Source: Lithobates sylvaticus
Lineage: Eukaryota > Chordata > Amphibia > Anura > Ranidae
Assembly: GCA_028564925.1 (NCBI GenBank)
Contig: CM053033.1
Coordinates: forward strand, 79,889,468-79,953,467
Direction: 5' to 3'
DNA length: 64,000 nucleotides
Shown: piece after piece, positions 21,291-32,869 of the stretch
Numbering within the stretch: the first letter of the stretch is position 1
Layout: every line of letters starts with the position of its first letter
The notes under the pieces: generated by a model
What the model was told of the DNA's origin: nothing
Databases searched by the model: none
The model's input: only the letters and a program-made list of their open reading frames with translations
Translations under genes and position numbers: made by a program

Positions 21291-21560
21291 CACCCACCCC
21301 TGACCATTCGGAATGCTTCCCATTTATCACCACCCTCTGAACTCGCCCTTGTAGCCAGTTTTCAGTCCATGTACTCACCCTATGGTCAATGCCAACGGAC
21401 CTTATTTTGTACAGTAAACGTTTATGGGGAACTGTGTCAAATGCTTTTGCAAAATCCAGATACACCACTTCTACAGGCCTTCCTTTATCTAGATGGCAAC
21501 TCACCTCCTCATAGAAGGTTAATAGATTGGTTTGGCAATGACAAAACCAATCTATTATGA
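21277..21560 (-). mobile_element. CR1-clade LINE fragment, reverse transcriptase piece
   Basis: The minus frame reads CHLDKGRPVEVVYLDFAKAF followed by DTVPHKRLL, the classic AFDTVPH block of CR1/Rex-type reverse transcriptases, and continues through NWLQGRVQRVVINGK. Only about 75 codons survive; upstream, TFYEEV is readable in the same frame. Confidence 0.9.
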
Positions 21561-21594
21561 TCTGATATTATATAGAAGCTTACTTTAATCCTTT

Positions 21595-21617
21595 AAAAAA
21601 AAAAAAAAAAAAAAAAA
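21595..21617. repeat. poly(A) tract
   Basis: A run of about 22 A shortly after the LINE fragment on the + strand. Its orientation does not fit the LINE's own 3' tail. Confidence 0.8.
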
Positions 21618-22165
21618 GCCTGTCCTGTCTCCTTCTCATATAGGTGTCAGTGTCCTTCCAGGGCAGGTAAGAATTCACTTATTTATGGTCCCATTTGTAG
21701 GCATGCAGCTGATTAGAATCAGGTGAATGTCCTGTGGAAGGTAATTGTCCCACCTGTCAGCATCAGGCAGACTGACAACTTCTGGGAATAGGATCAGTCA
21801 TGGCATTTCTCCCTTCCCTAGTTCTAGTAATCTGTATACAGTCTGTACTCACATAGCACTGAAAGGTGAGAAGAAAGAAATCTGCAATTAAATTAATTCA
21901 CAGCATTGTCCCATATTGTTTTTCTGTCTGATCTCCTTATCCTGTCCTACCCACATTCATCTCAGATATTTTTGCTTTCGCTCCTGGTACTTCCGGCTCG
22001 CCTATACTCTCTGCTTTGAACTTCTGGTAAGTGAAAATTTCCAATTTATGTTCACAGTTTCATTCTGCTTGTATCAACAATCATATTGCAGTGCAGAAAC
22101 TTGCAGCCCGTTAATTTGTCATTTGTTCAGGTCAGTTATAATTTGATCCAAACATGAACATTTCC

Positions 22166-22219
22166 ATCCTACAAGGGTCCATGCACACAGCTGTAAAAAA
22201 AAAAAAAAAAAAAAATATG

Positions 22220-22252
<33 letters not shown>

Positions 22253-22570
22253 TATATATCAGTAGTGTTTTTTTTTTTTCAGATCTGAGTGTAGGGTTAC
22301 TGTTTTCTATGGGCCAATTCACATGGCACCTAAAGATCCATAAACTTAAGCACAGTCTGTATCTATAGTTAGTGATTTACGCATGTACACTAGCAAAATG
22401 TTTTAAATGTACATGCATATATACATTCACCTAAAATGTATACTGTGACGGAAAAGAATGGAAGAAGAATTTTGCTGATGTTTGCAGTCTATAACATGAT
22501 TTTGCTTGCTTTTTGATTTATTTTTAGAAAATGTCAGTAATTTTCCTATGGTTGTGTGCATGGGCCTTTA
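22166..22570. mobile_element. MITE-like element with mirrored CATGCACACAG ends
   Basis: GGGTCCATGCACACAGC at the left and GTGTGCATGGGCC at the right are inverted. A/T homopolymer runs at 22194-22280 fill part of the interior. Confidence 0.5.
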
Positions 22571-22571
22571 G

Positions 22572-22952
22572 CATGTAGAAAAAGCAGCGCCCTTGCACAC
22601 GGGTTGTCTAGCTGCTGTGTGTCCCTCCTGGTGTTTGTGTGCCCGGGAGGTACAGATGTAGTGTCCAGCTCTGCAGCCTGTTAAAGTCTATGGCATGTTA
22701 CAGCTGGACAAAGCTGTACCGAGTGGTTCTTGTGTTTAGGGCCCTGTGCATTCAGAGACGAATGCCAGGAACGCAGGTCTTCTGTGATCCAGGCATTTGT
22801 CCCTAAACACAAGTACCACTCAGTACAACGTTGATCCCTATCCTAACACAGGTAGCAGGGCTGGACACTGCACCTGTCCCTCCCCAGGTACACTAAAATG
22901 TCAGGAGGGATGTACAGCAGCTTGCTGCCTCTGTGTGCACGGGACCTTTTAT
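22572..22952. mobile_element. Palindromic MITE
   Basis: GAGTGGTTCTTGTGTTTAGG (near 22720) and CCTAAACACAAGTACCACTC (near 22802) are mirrored around a centre near 22770. Outer words CCCGGGAGG and the closing GTGTGCACGGG also mirror the start. No coding potential. Confidence 0.6.
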
Positions 22953-23789
22953 AGTTCGCTGCACCAGCTTTTTTCAAAAAGCACTCTTTTTTTTTTCCCA
23001 ACACATGCACAACTAACAGATGTTACTGATGTGGAAATGTTGACTTTTTATCAAAAGTCAGTAGCTAAGGCCCTAACTGCTCTCCTTGGAGCTGACATAT
23101 GACTCCCCATTGTTCACATTTGTGGCACTTCTTACCAACCCTCTGAAAAGTGATTTTTATGGTGGAACGCTTTTCAGAGGGCGCTGGGAGGCGATCTGTT
23201 GCCTCTTCAGTACCTGTTTTAACCCTTTGAAAGCCTGCACCACCACACCCACAACTGTGTGTATTTTTGGGTGATTACAGCACTATTCACTTGAACTAGG
23301 CAGGGGGTATCCTCTTTGCTGCAGTATGTGTACAACCCGCTTCTGCCGCTGTGTTTGGTTTAGAGGAAGGACGGAGGGGGGGCAGTCGCAGGATGGTAAA
23401 AAAAAAAAAAAAAAAAAATTGCAGCTCAACCACGATTGAGAAAATCAACCAGGGTAGGTGGTTGAGATGAAAATTAGGACTTTACTGACTTTGGCTGCAG
23501 TCGCACAGGCTATTATCCACGCTGTGAATATCAGCGGCAAAGTGCGTCCAGCTACGATCATCGCTGGCTGAGCAGTCATGAATAGCTGCTGCTGCCAACA
23601 GCCTGTTATTGCACTGCATGGGCTCAGTGGCTGGAGCTATCCGCACACAGTTGTCAATCCCAGCCAAAAGAATCCGTAGACTCCTTGCTGCTGTGATTTG
23701 CAGCATGTCTAAACATCTGTGCAAATGTAGCCTTGGTGTTTTTTTTATTTATTTTTTATTTTTTGCATGCTAGTCGCATATTGAAAATG

Positions 23790-24049
23790 GAGAGGTGACG
23801 AAAATTATCGTCCGACAGAATAAAAAATCGGAAGTGATGTCATGTTCGGATGACAACTGTACTGATTAAACAAAAATCGTACGATCTTGTATCGTACGAG
23901 AAGATTTTTTGTGTTTGTCTGATGGAATAATATCGGATGAACTGTCGTGATCGGCTCTCGAAAGCTCTGTACTAACGATCCGATTATCGTACGGTCGCTT
24001 CAAAAGTGTTTATTTTTCATCCGATTTTCGGAACGTGTGTACGGGCCAT
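23790..24049. mobile_element. GTACACA-type MITE, left-truncated
   Basis: It parallels the right two thirds of 7783-8144: ATCGTACGATCTTGTATCG-like words, GTCGTGATCGGCTCTC, ACTAACGATCCGATT, ending ACGTGTGTACGGGCC. Confidence 0.65.
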
Positions 24050-24123
24050 AAGAGATGAGTCAAAATCTGTATATAACAGCACTATTCAGTGTCATTAGGC
24101 TGCATTGTTTTTCGCAAAAGAAG

Positions 24124-24374
24124 TGGGGATGATTTACTAAAGGCAAATCCACTATGCACTGCAAGCGCACTTGGAAGTGCAGTCACTGTAAATCTGAGGG
24201 GAAGATCTGAAATGAGGGGAAGCTCTGCTGATTTTATCATCCAATCATTTGCCAGCTAAAATGCTGTTTTTTTTATTTTTATTTTCCTTGCATGTCCCCC
24301 TCAAATCTACAGTGACTGCACATCCAAGTGCTCTTGTAGTGCAAAGTGGATTTGCCTTTAGTAATTAAACCCCA
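24124..24374. mobile_element. Palindromic MITE (TTACTAAAGGCAAATCCAC)
   Basis: The left arm GGCAAATCCACTATGCACTG is mirrored by GTGCAAAGTGGATTTGCC at the right. Inner arms CAGTCACTGTAAATCTGAGG and CCTCAAATCTACAGTGACTG are also mirrored. A relative of 12151-12322 by end sequence. Confidence 0.75.
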
Positions 24375-24379
24375 TGTGT

Positions 24380-25570
24380 GTTAAAACCAACTGGTGCAAC
24401 AGATTACCATATATAAGAACCACTATGTTTATGGGCTTAGGTTTAGGGCCCAGGATCAAGTCAACTGCAGCAGTCCTTAGGGGAGTTTGGCAGCAAATGG
24501 AACCTCATTTGTTCACTTTGTATAAAGGAAGTGATATATAGCAAATGCCAAAATAAAACATTAAAACTGAGTGTATTCTGCTCTACATAATCAAATTCAA
24601 AACTGAGGCCCTTATTGTGCATAAACAAAATGTACATGAGACCCTCTTCAGGATTGTTACTGCTTCCTACGCATTTATAACTGATTTTGGAGTGGAATAG
24701 AGGGCTTGTAATGTGACAGTTTGGGGGGGGGGGGGGTCAACTTTATATTGCAGCGACAACTGATGGTAAGGTGAGTTGGGCCAAGGCTTTTTTGTTCTGA
24801 ATGGAGATGGGAATGATTGAAGCCCATTTTGTAGCTTTTTCACCCTGAAAATGCTTGTTGCCTGGCTGTCTGCCTTCTATTCCTGCACCCCTGGAGCAAA
24901 GAAGCGCCAAAATGAAGATTGGATAAAAATAAGAAGTCGTTATTTCTTGTTGCTGGTCAGTGACTGTTCAAGCCATTGCATCTGCATGACAACCATTCAA
25001 CGTCCATTTCCAAAAGGAAATCTTCATGGTTCTTTTAGTACAAGAACTTTTTGAACAAATAAAGGCTGAGATTGTGTGGTGATTTCAGTTTGTGACTGTG
25101 TTCTGCTTTAATTTTTGTGCTGACATTAATACCATCATCAGCTCCATTAGGAATTTGCACACTGTGATTTCAGTTTGATGAAGTTCCACCACAAATATGT
25201 TCTGTGATCCATTCAGGCAGTACTATAGGCATGGATGCTGCTGGAACGTGATCAGTAGAAGTGTTGTTAGGAACCCAAAAGACCCGGAGCAATCTTGGTT
25301 GAATAAAATGCGGCGTGTTAAATACAAAAATCGGTAATAAATTTAAATGGCAGATTATGTGATCACTTAACTATCTACCTAACATCATCCAAAGAACTGT
25401 AAGGAAAAAAAATGAGTTATTGTGGAAGATGGAAAGGGTTTGCTGCATACAAAACCTCTCACAACCAGCAATGATTGCAGTATATTTGTCTACATGATCA
25501 TTCATGGATGACAGCAGCAAATGCTGCAAAGGACACCCAGGGTACTCAATAGAACACATGTGTTAAACAC
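24380..25570. other. No feature recognised
   Basis: A G-run at 24723-24735 and otherwise ordinary AT-rich sequence. Frames up to 67 codons show no motif. Confidence 0.4.
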
Positions 25571-25957
25571 AAGACTCACAAGCTGAATCTTGCCCGCCAG
25601 GCCATTTCATGATGTGACCCTCGCACTTTTTCTGCAGCTCCTGCCCCCCTCCTTCCCCATCTCTTCTCAGCAGCAGAGTGGAGGATAGAACTCCTTCTAC
25701 AAATCCTGCGCCTCTCTGTGCAGCCGCAGCACCCCCTCATCTTCAACTCCCCTTGTCTCAGCATTTAGCTGACTCTAGCCCTCCACTGCTCCGGACCCTG
25801 CACTTTCTGCTTCCTAGCTCTGTCTCCAGCTTCTTCCCAGCAGCAGCACAAGGTATATGGGGGGGGGGGTGGAGGTACTCTTGATTTCTGAAAGGGGGGG
25901 GGGTTGCTCTGGACACCTGCTTATAATTATGAGAATAATGTATTTCTATGTCGGTTG

Positions 25958-26943
25958 AAAAGGAGGGTCGCACACTGCTTGTATCATCCACAAGAAACTT
26001 TATTAGAGACTGCTCAGACAGAACACCATGGCATAACCATATTCTGTCTGAGCAGCAGTGATGTAAGTAACTGAGTTAAAATAAACTGAGTTACTTAACG
26101 CAGTTACTTTAGAGGGTAACGAGTAATCTAACTGATTACTTTTCCCCTCATGGTAACTCAGTTCCCATTACTTTGGCTTAGTTACCCCAATTACATCTAC
26201 CGCCACTAGATGGCAGTAGTGTAATTCTGGTGTCCTGCCGAAAAAGTTCCCCCGCCGGATAAGGACCCCCTTTACTGCGCAGGCGCAGCGCTTGTGCAGT
26301 ACGAAGGACTACGGAGCTTCCCTAAATTGCCGAACCTAAACAGCTCTGAGTGAACTCTACACAGGCGCAGTTAACATGTAATTGTACGAGGCGATGCCGC
26401 ACACTCCCGATGCTCGTGCTACTCTGCAAGGGGCATCTATTGTGTAACTAAGGGGCGGGTCTAGTATTACTGTAACCAAGGGGCGCATTTATTATTATTG
26501 TTATATATCGAGCTCTGCCCATTAATTTAACATTCGCCCTCTTCTGTAGAAATCCGCCCCTTACACGATATAATAATAATAGACCCGCCCCTTGCTTACA
26601 CGCTATAACAGATCTGCCCCTTGGTTAGAGTAATAATAGAGCAGCCCCTTGGTTACACGATATATAACAATAATAATAAATGCGCCCCTTAGTTACAGTA
26701 ATACTAGACCCGCCCCTCAGTAACACGTATAGAATATTTTTAAAAAAAAGTCAGTTACTTTGCTGCGTAACTAATTACTTTTCCAATGTAGTAACTGAGT
26801 TACTAACGCAATTACTTTTTGGGAGAAGTAATTTTTAACTTAACTAATTACTTTTTTAAAGTAAGATGACCAACACTGCTGAGCAGTCTCCAGTAAAGTT
26901 TCTTGTGGATGGTACATGCACTGTGTGCCCCTCCTTTTCAGAC
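25958..26943. repeat. Palindromic element split by a hAT insertion
   Basis: The left arm (AAAAGGAGGGTCGCACACTG, CCACAAGAAACTTTAT, GAGACTGCTCAG) is the inverse of the right arm (CTGAGCAGTCTCCAGTAAAG, TTTCTTGTGGATGG, GTGCCCCTCCTTTT). Without the hAT at 26056-26878 the arms would sit about 50 bp apart with a further hairpin (TCAGACAGAA/TTCTGTCTGA) between them. The arms resemble the outer part of Penelope-like termini elsewhere in the window. Confidence 0.75.
26056..26878. mobile_element. hAT element with perfect 8-bp target duplication
   Basis: Ends CAGTGATG and (complemented) CAGTGTTG, flanked by the identical octamer CTGAGCAG at 26048-26055 and 26879-26886. An 8-bp duplication and CAGTG-type ends are hallmarks of hAT elements. 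The interior has the GTAACGAGTAATCTAACT motif found in many fish/amphibian elements, and AT-rich repeats with CGCCCCTT. No transposase frame, so it is non-autonomous. Confidence 0.88.
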
Positions 26944-26980
26944 TTACATCATCTGCTACAGGAGTGTGAGTGGGCTCTGT

Positions 26981-27013
26981 GCCCGTGTTTCGTCTGATTA
27001 GGCGACCCGTCAG
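26981..27013 (-). ncRNA. Hammerhead-like core, left palindrome arm
   Basis: Minus strand: CTGACGG (CUGAUGA with two changes), a stem GTC...GAC, then GAAACACGG. The last A of the core is changed and no clear cleavage triplet is seen, so it is likely inactive. Confidence 0.4.
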
Positions 27014-27521
27014 AATGTGTAACGGAAGTGATGTTCCGTCGCCGCCATTTTGCTACACCCCACACTCCTTCATAGTAAGGATACACTGAGAAGGGGGCAA
27101 GCGGACATCTTGTTACACCCATCAGAGTTTTTCATTTTACATTTTTAACAGTAAACTGAGCTTGTATATTGAAATACAGTACTTACAACTCTGTCTGACT
27201 GGTTAGATGTTGAATTTTAAAAGCAGCGGCAAGCCTGCTGATCTCATCGGTTTGCTAATCTGACAGAAGTTTGCTGCTTTTAAAATTCAACATCTGAACA
27301 TTCATACAGAGTTCTAAGTACTGTATTTCACTATATAGCCTCAGTTTACTGTTAAAAATAAGTGTAAAATGCAAAACTCCAGTGGGTGTAACAAGATGTA
27401 CGCTTTCCCCCTTCAGTGTATCCTCACTACGGAGAAGTGCGGGGTGTAGCAAGATGGCAGTGGCGGAACGTGACTTCCATTACACATTCTGACGGGTCGC
27501 CTAATCTGACGAAACACTGGT
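26981..27521. repeat. Large imperfect palindrome, arms about 240 bp
   Basis: The left arm 26981-27225 and right arm 27275-27521 are inverted copies with few indels. Shared words include GGCGACCCGTCAGAATGTGT, ACAGTAAACTGAG, GAAATACAGTACTTA and TTGAATTTTAAAAGCAGC. The spacer is about 50 bp. A hammerhead-like core sits at the outer end of each arm. Confidence 0.85.
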
Positions 27522-27522
27522 C
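27489..27522 (+). ncRNA. Hammerhead-like core, right palindrome arm
   Basis: Plus strand: CTGACGG, a stem GTC...GAC, then GAAAC-ACTG-GTC, which keeps a minimal stem III and a GUC triplet. It mirrors the copy at 26981-27013. Confidence 0.45.
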
Positions 27523-27629
27523 TGCACCTGCCCTTCACAGCTTACGTCTTAAGTTATTACTAAAACCAGCAGTAATCCTTTGCGTGCAGAGACAATTATT
27601 ATATGATAAAGAGAAGATACATTTTATAT

Positions 27630-27711
27630 AGTCTTACAGATACTACCACCCCTTTTGAGGACAACCATAATGCTGATGCGGCCTGCAATGAAATTGAGCC
27701 TGACACCCCTG
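27630..27711. mobile_element. hAT-Charlie-like right end
   Basis: Complemented, it begins CAGGGGTGTCAGGCTCAATT and continues to GGCCGCATCAGC, the start of a hAT end seen widely in vertebrates. This explains the frame at 27603-27863, which is not a gene. Confidence 0.65.
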
Positions 27712-27719
27712 CAGTAGAA

Positions 27720-28685
27720 GATCTGAGGCATGTAGTGTGGGTGACGGCTTTAACAATGCCCATGTCAATTTTTACATTTTTGTGCATGCCCACCTCCCAT
27801 TTTTTTTTCCCTGGTTTAGACCTTAGCCATGATGTGTTGAGGAGGAAGAGCGCTCTCAAGTGAAAGGATAAAGCACTATGTGCCCAGTAGCTAAATGATA
27901 TTCTCATCAAACAGACAAATAATGAACTGTGTTTTCTAAGCACAAATTATGCTATAAAATACGTGTTTACTTTTGTGTTTAATTTTATCCCCCTTGTAAA
28001 ACCTTACATCCTATAAAACATTTCTGTGTCACTTTTTTATTTTCATGAGCGATAAATAAAAATTGTTTTTTATTTAGAAGAGGATCATTTTACAACCCAT
28101 TATTTAGTGAGCCCAGGCTGAAAATAATCTTGTTTTTCTCCCGAAGTAAAGTATAAGACAGATGAATTTCCTACTTGAGACCGCCATCCGTTCACCTGCG
28201 GTTCTGTATGCAAATGGAAAAAGCCATCGAATGTTTATGGCTTTCAGTTTGGGCGCATTGTATATACAATTATTAGCTATTTAAATTCTGCAAAAGTGCA
28301 TACTGTAAAAATTTTATGCATGTTACATATTTAAAATGTATCCCCCAAGGCTGCTGCGGGCGAATTTTCTCCCTCGACGTGCTCAGCGGGTTTCGGTAAC
28401 GGCAAACTGTAAAAAGATAAACAGACATATCACTGATATTTTTATATGGATCCTGTTATGTACTGTGCAAATAGGTGCTTAAAGTGAACCAGACACCATA
28501 CCACAGGTGAAAAGAACATGTCCAGACAAAAAAATATGGCCTCTGCTATTGCCAACTTGTTTTTAAAAGTCCTTGCCCTGTTTTCTCCACCTAGTAAGTC
28601 ACATTGGCCTTGAACAAGCATGCACTATGGGAGTTTTAGCACTAAAGCCTTTAGGGTGGTTGCAGATCTTCCAGATATATACAGA
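27720..28685. other. No feature recognised
   Basis: Frames on both strands around 27603-27943 are composition effects. The rest is AT-rich flank. Confidence 0.4.
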
Positions 28686-28691
28686 GATCTA

Positions 28692-29073
28692 TGCCGTGTA
28701 CACGCGATCGGAAATTCAAGAGCTTTTGGTCGGAAAATGCAACCGTGTGTCTGCTCCAACCGTGTGTCTGCTGGCCGAACTTCCGCCAGTAAAAGATGGA
28801 GAGCAGGGTCTCAATTTTTCGGTCTGAAAAAGTTCTGATCATCTGTAGAAATTCCGAAGCGCAAAATTCCTACGCATTCTCGGAAACAATTTGACGCATG
28901 CTCGGAAGCATTGAACTTAATTTTTTTGTCGGCTCGTCGTAGTGTTGTACGTCACCGCGTTCTTGGCGGTCTTTTGTGTGACCGTGTGTATGCAAGCCAA
29001 GCTTGAGCGGAATTCCATCGGAAAAAACATCCAAGATTTTTCCAATGGAAAATCCACTCGTGTGTACGCGGAA
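28692..29073. mobile_element. GTGTACACG-type MITE
   Basis: It starts TGCCGTGTACACGCGATCGG and ends CGTGTGTACGCGGA. Mirrored internal GGAAATTC/GAATTCC-like words place it in the family of 10361-10684. Confidence 0.65.
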
Positions 29074-29177
29074 TTACCCCTTTCTCCTCCATAGCTTTGT
29101 TGTCTATCCTCCCGGGCACGGTTAAATCCCAGAAATGTAACCTGCTTAGATTCTTCCTCTTGGCAGCTAGACAGTAA

Positions 29178-29449
29178 GCCTGGGTTCACACTGATGCGAT
29201 TTGGATGCGGGTTTCCGCGTATTCCAATTCGCATGAAAGAAGAGTGTGATCGACTCTCAATGGAGCTGGTTCACACACCTCCAGGGCGGCTGCGGTCCGA
29301 ATTGCAGAAGAATCCTGTGTGTCTTCTCTGGTCCGTTTCAGTTGTGAATTCAGCCAAATTTTGGACCTGATTCGCACCTGAAACAGTGAACAGACATGCA
29401 CCGGACCCCCCTGCTGTGAGCCACGACCGCAGCTAGCGTGAACCCAGCC
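29178..29449. mobile_element. GGGTTCACAC-type MITE, complete
   Basis: The ends GCCTGGGTTCACAC and GCGTGAACCCAGCC are inverted; TAA precedes and TTA follows, suggesting a TWA target (PIF/Harbinger-like). A partial sister copy is at 7495-7700. Confidence 0.75.
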
Positions 29450-29589
29450 TTAATCTCCAAACACTAGAAGAGTACTTCTCCCCACCCTTGTCTTCATGGG
29501 TGAATGAAATTAATAGCATAATGCTCTTGGAGGAGATGCAAGCTAAGGAGTTGGATAAGTGGTAAAAATTCACCAATCTCTTGTTACAT

Positions 29590-29700
29590 AGTTCTAGTAA
29601 GGTTGAATAAAGACACCAGTCCATCCAGTTCAACCTGAGTGAGTGTGGGTGCGGGTCTACAATTGTCCCTATCCCTGTATATTGTGTCTCATTAAGATCC
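29590..29700. repeat. AGGTTGAATAAAGACAC repeat
   Basis: TACATAGTTCTAGTAAGGTT and CCAGTTCAACC are words of a repeat common in frogs and other vertebrates. Likely a LINE-related tail; the class is uncertain. Confidence 0.5.
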
Positions 29701-29729
29701 TCATCTATTATATTATTATTTATTTAAGG

Positions 29730-29800
29730 CAGTGGTCCCCAACCTTTTTGGCACCAGGGACCGGTTGTGGGGGGGGGGGGGCGGGTGATTGAAGCCCATT
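29730..29800. mobile_element. hAT-like left end fragment
   Basis: CAGTGGTCCCCAACCTTTTT followed by GGACCGG is the typical left end of hAT-Charlie-like elements. It breaks down after a G-run. Confidence 0.6.
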
Positions 29801-30289
29801 AGTTATATTAGTTACATTAGCTATATTATTACTAATATATAAATTATTAATAAAGGAAATAGTTGAACTATGTGGAAGCCCTGAGTGTCACCTGTCACCA
29901 GATGCAGAATGTCACCTGCAAGATGTGACACCTGATGTGGAATGTCACTTGCCATGCCACGTTGCCTGTCACCAGATGCAGAGTGAGCCCACCCCTTGTA
30001 GTATGTCAGGCAGACAGCTGAACTCCACCAGCACACCTTACCTGTACTCCAACACACAGCTCACCTGTCACCGATGACGTCACATCCTCTGTGGGTGTCA
30101 TCACATCTGGATGTAGCAGGGTGTCTCCCTCCTCTCACCTGGCAGAGGGAGGGTCCGGGACTCCTTCGGCTGTCACTCTCTTGCTCCAACCTCCTCCAAG
30201 GTGAGAGGATTAGCTGTCTGGGGGGGGGGGGCAGGCAGGCAATATATTGCTAATAAATAACATTTCTGATCATATGAAGTTAATAACAA

Positions 30290-30475
30290 GAGTCCCCCTT
30301 TTACATCTGAACTCGCAGAGTTCCCTTTCACGGTAAGGGGGGGCTCTGATATAAGGGAGAACTCTGGAGACTCTAACATAAGGATGTTCTGGGAACCCTG
30401 ATTTAAGGGGGAACACTGAGAACTCTGATGTAAGGGGTGCTCTGAGAACCCTGATTTACCTTTAGTGTACTCACT
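30290..30475. repeat. Short minisatellite (ACTCTGATNTAAGGGGG)
   Basis: About five diverged units of about 30 bp carrying CTGATGTAAGG- or CTGATTTAAGG-like words. The same unit type occurs at 47290-47440 and 47860-48000. Confidence 0.6.
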
Positions 30476-30899
30476 CCATGAGCCATGAGAGAGAAGGGGG
30501 GAGACTTCAGTTACAGACAGGGAAGGATGGTGAGCTCACTCACCCTTTGGCAGTCAGCATCTCTCATCCAGATGCATCTGAGGCTGCAGGACTTTAAATT
30601 TCCGTCCCCCACTTTCCTCTTCTGAGGCACAGCCCTGGAGATTGGAGTGTGGGCGTAAACAGAAGGGTAGGGGCGGGAGGAAGAGGTGCAGAATGAACCC
30701 TCTCTCCTCTCCTGTGTGTGTGTGTGTGTGTTTGGGGGGGGGGGGGGGGGGTTGTTAGTGCTGGCTTTGGGCTGCATGAAAGAGACAGTAGCAGACAATC
30801 TTGGCTTGGACAACTGCAGCCAGCAACCCTGCCCGTTGCATCTCATTTAAAGGCCCAAATATTCCCCTTTTTCTTTGATAACTCAAACAATGGAAGCCA

Positions 30900-31770
30900 G
30901 TAGATCAGCATGACAGCCAGGAAATAAGCCGTTTCAGAAGGTCAACAATGGCAGCAAAGTTATCTCTCAGCTCAATTTCCCTTTTTAAAGGTTCATTCCA
31001 CCTTTTGCAAAATATTAATAAATGCACCCAAACTGATTTAACACAAACGAGCATTTGTTAATTTTTGTATTTATGGCCACAAAGCATTGCGACTGTGATT
31101 AGTGAATCGTGGGTGCAATGCTCAGGCTTCTGTAGATTATTCCTCCAGCTGTAGGTCTGTACGGAGGCAGGAGGAAGTATCAGTGGACTACAAGTATAGT
31201 GACTTCACCACACTTGAGAATAATGAGTTTGTTGCTGTGGTGGTAGACAGGACTCCAGTCACAGATCTCTGTATAGGGATGATGCAGTTGTGTGTATTAT
31301 AAAACATGGTCAGAAAGGTAGACTTTTTTTTTTTTTTTTTTAAGGGTACTGCAAGTGCCTGCACACCCCTGTTCAACATATGAAAGTCAGGCCAAGACTC
31401 TACGTAGTGAAGTCAATGGTTCATCCGACTGATAGGCAATTTAGCTTCTTTTTAGAAATATGTCAATAATGGCTGTGTACAGAGAGCATGTGCAGCTTCC
31501 ATCACTGATTTTGTTTTTAGTAATGATCCTTCCTTCAATGCTTAGTAAGGCCACTTTAAAAAAAAAAAAAAAAGTCATAGGTGTCCTCATGCGTACAATC
31601 AGTCACTAGGAAAGCAAAGATGAGGGTGATGGCTTCAAAAAGTTAATACTGGCAACTCCAGTATTCCTGCCATATCTGAACAGCCCATCTGTTCCTCTGT
31701 GCGGGCATGCAAAGTAAATGTATTGCACATTGTAATCCTACGCTCACAGTGTAGCTCATGGGGCACAGTG
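30900..31770. other. No gene recognised
   Basis: TTAAAGG near 30985 and GGCCACTTTAA near 31549 may be ends of another TTAA-type element, but the match is short. T- and A-runs occur at 31326 and 31557. Confidence 0.35.
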
Positions 31771-31779
31771 GACGGATTG

Positions 31780-31815
<36 letters not shown>

Positions 31816-31846
31816 GTGTGTGTATATATAATATAAATACATAATG
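31771..31846. repeat. (TG)n/(TATG)n/(TA)n microsatellite
   Basis: Dinucleotide and tetranucleotide runs directly abutting the LTR at 31847. Confidence 0.85.
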
Positions 31847-32861
31847 TGTAGCACTTACCCCCGAAGGAGCTGCTGGTATTTGATTGGGCTCACCGTTTCA
31901 CCGTATACGTCATAGGGGTCCCATTAAAGAGTTGCTCAACAGATTCAGCTGCGACTCTTAGGCCCTTTTTCCAATGCTTTATTGACAGAAAAGGAGTTCA
32001 AGTAGAGAGATGGAGGGTTAAGGGGAATTCAGGTACCTTATAATTGCGGGTCACGGGTACTTCTTGATCCAGAGGACAAAGCAGCTCCACAACTGGATCC
32101 AGCAACCACCGGATAGGCCTCTCTCACTGACCTAGCAGCCGGTGCGATGCTCATTCATAGTCTCTGCCACAGACTTGAAGAATTAGTAGAATCTTTACAC
32201 CACCCTCTGGATTGTGTAACCGATAACTTTTTGGTAACATTAAAGCACAGTCACACAGTACCAGTTTCAGCCGAGCCGGCTATACTGTGAGGTAGATGAC
32301 CCGGGATGCATCCTTCAATTGAGTCTCCAGGCTCTTCTTCTAGAGGTACCAGCCTTGTTGCTCGGTCCTCTCCCTGAAAAGTCCTCCCCTGGTTTCTCCA
32401 ATTGCTTGGCTTCTCCCCGCAGGCAAGACAGCACAGGACCACCCCTGGATTGGTAGGCCCCAGGACTTCTGGCCTACCTTTCAGTAACGAAGCCTCGGTC
32501 CAGCCGGCCCGAGACAATTGAATTGCTGCAGCACACCTTAGGCCAGGAGGGCCATCAGGTCGGAACACACCCTATCACAGGGTCTGTCCCTTTTAAGTAC
32601 CCTCTCCCAGAATTCACAGTGGGTAGACCACTCCCACTGACTGTTTCCGGGCAAAGAGGCACTCGATACACCCAGCTCGTTGCAATTTCCTACCCTGGCC
32701 TACAATGAGAGAGCCACCCCTCGGCCAAGTGGAAAACCATGCAACCCAGCTGAACTGAAACAGAACCAGAATTTATACACAATCAGTCTGAGCTAAACCA
32801 CAGCTCAGACAAAACGAAATTTCTACTTATTGTGTCTGCCCATCAGGAGCAGGGCGCTACA
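31847..32861 (-). mobile_element. Solo LTR, about 1.0 kb
   Basis: The edges TGTAGC and GCTACA are mirrored as in an LTR. On the minus strand AATAAA lies near 31980, and a TTAAAA box lies upstream near 32590. No internal genes are adjacent, so it is taken as a solo LTR of an LTR retrotransposon. It lies between dinucleotide repeats and no clear target duplication is seen. Treated as a fossil. Confidence 0.6.
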
Positions 32862-32869
32862 TATATATA

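Noticed and set aside
25570-25990. Frames on both strands in a C-rich/G-rich stretch
   Set aside because: Low-complexity CCTC/GGGG sequence, probably repeat-derived; no conserved motif.
27603-27863. Exon-like frame after a good acceptor (TTACAG)
   Set aside because: The first 80 bases are the right end of a hAT-Charlie-like element (ending TGACACCCCTG), so the frame is accidental.
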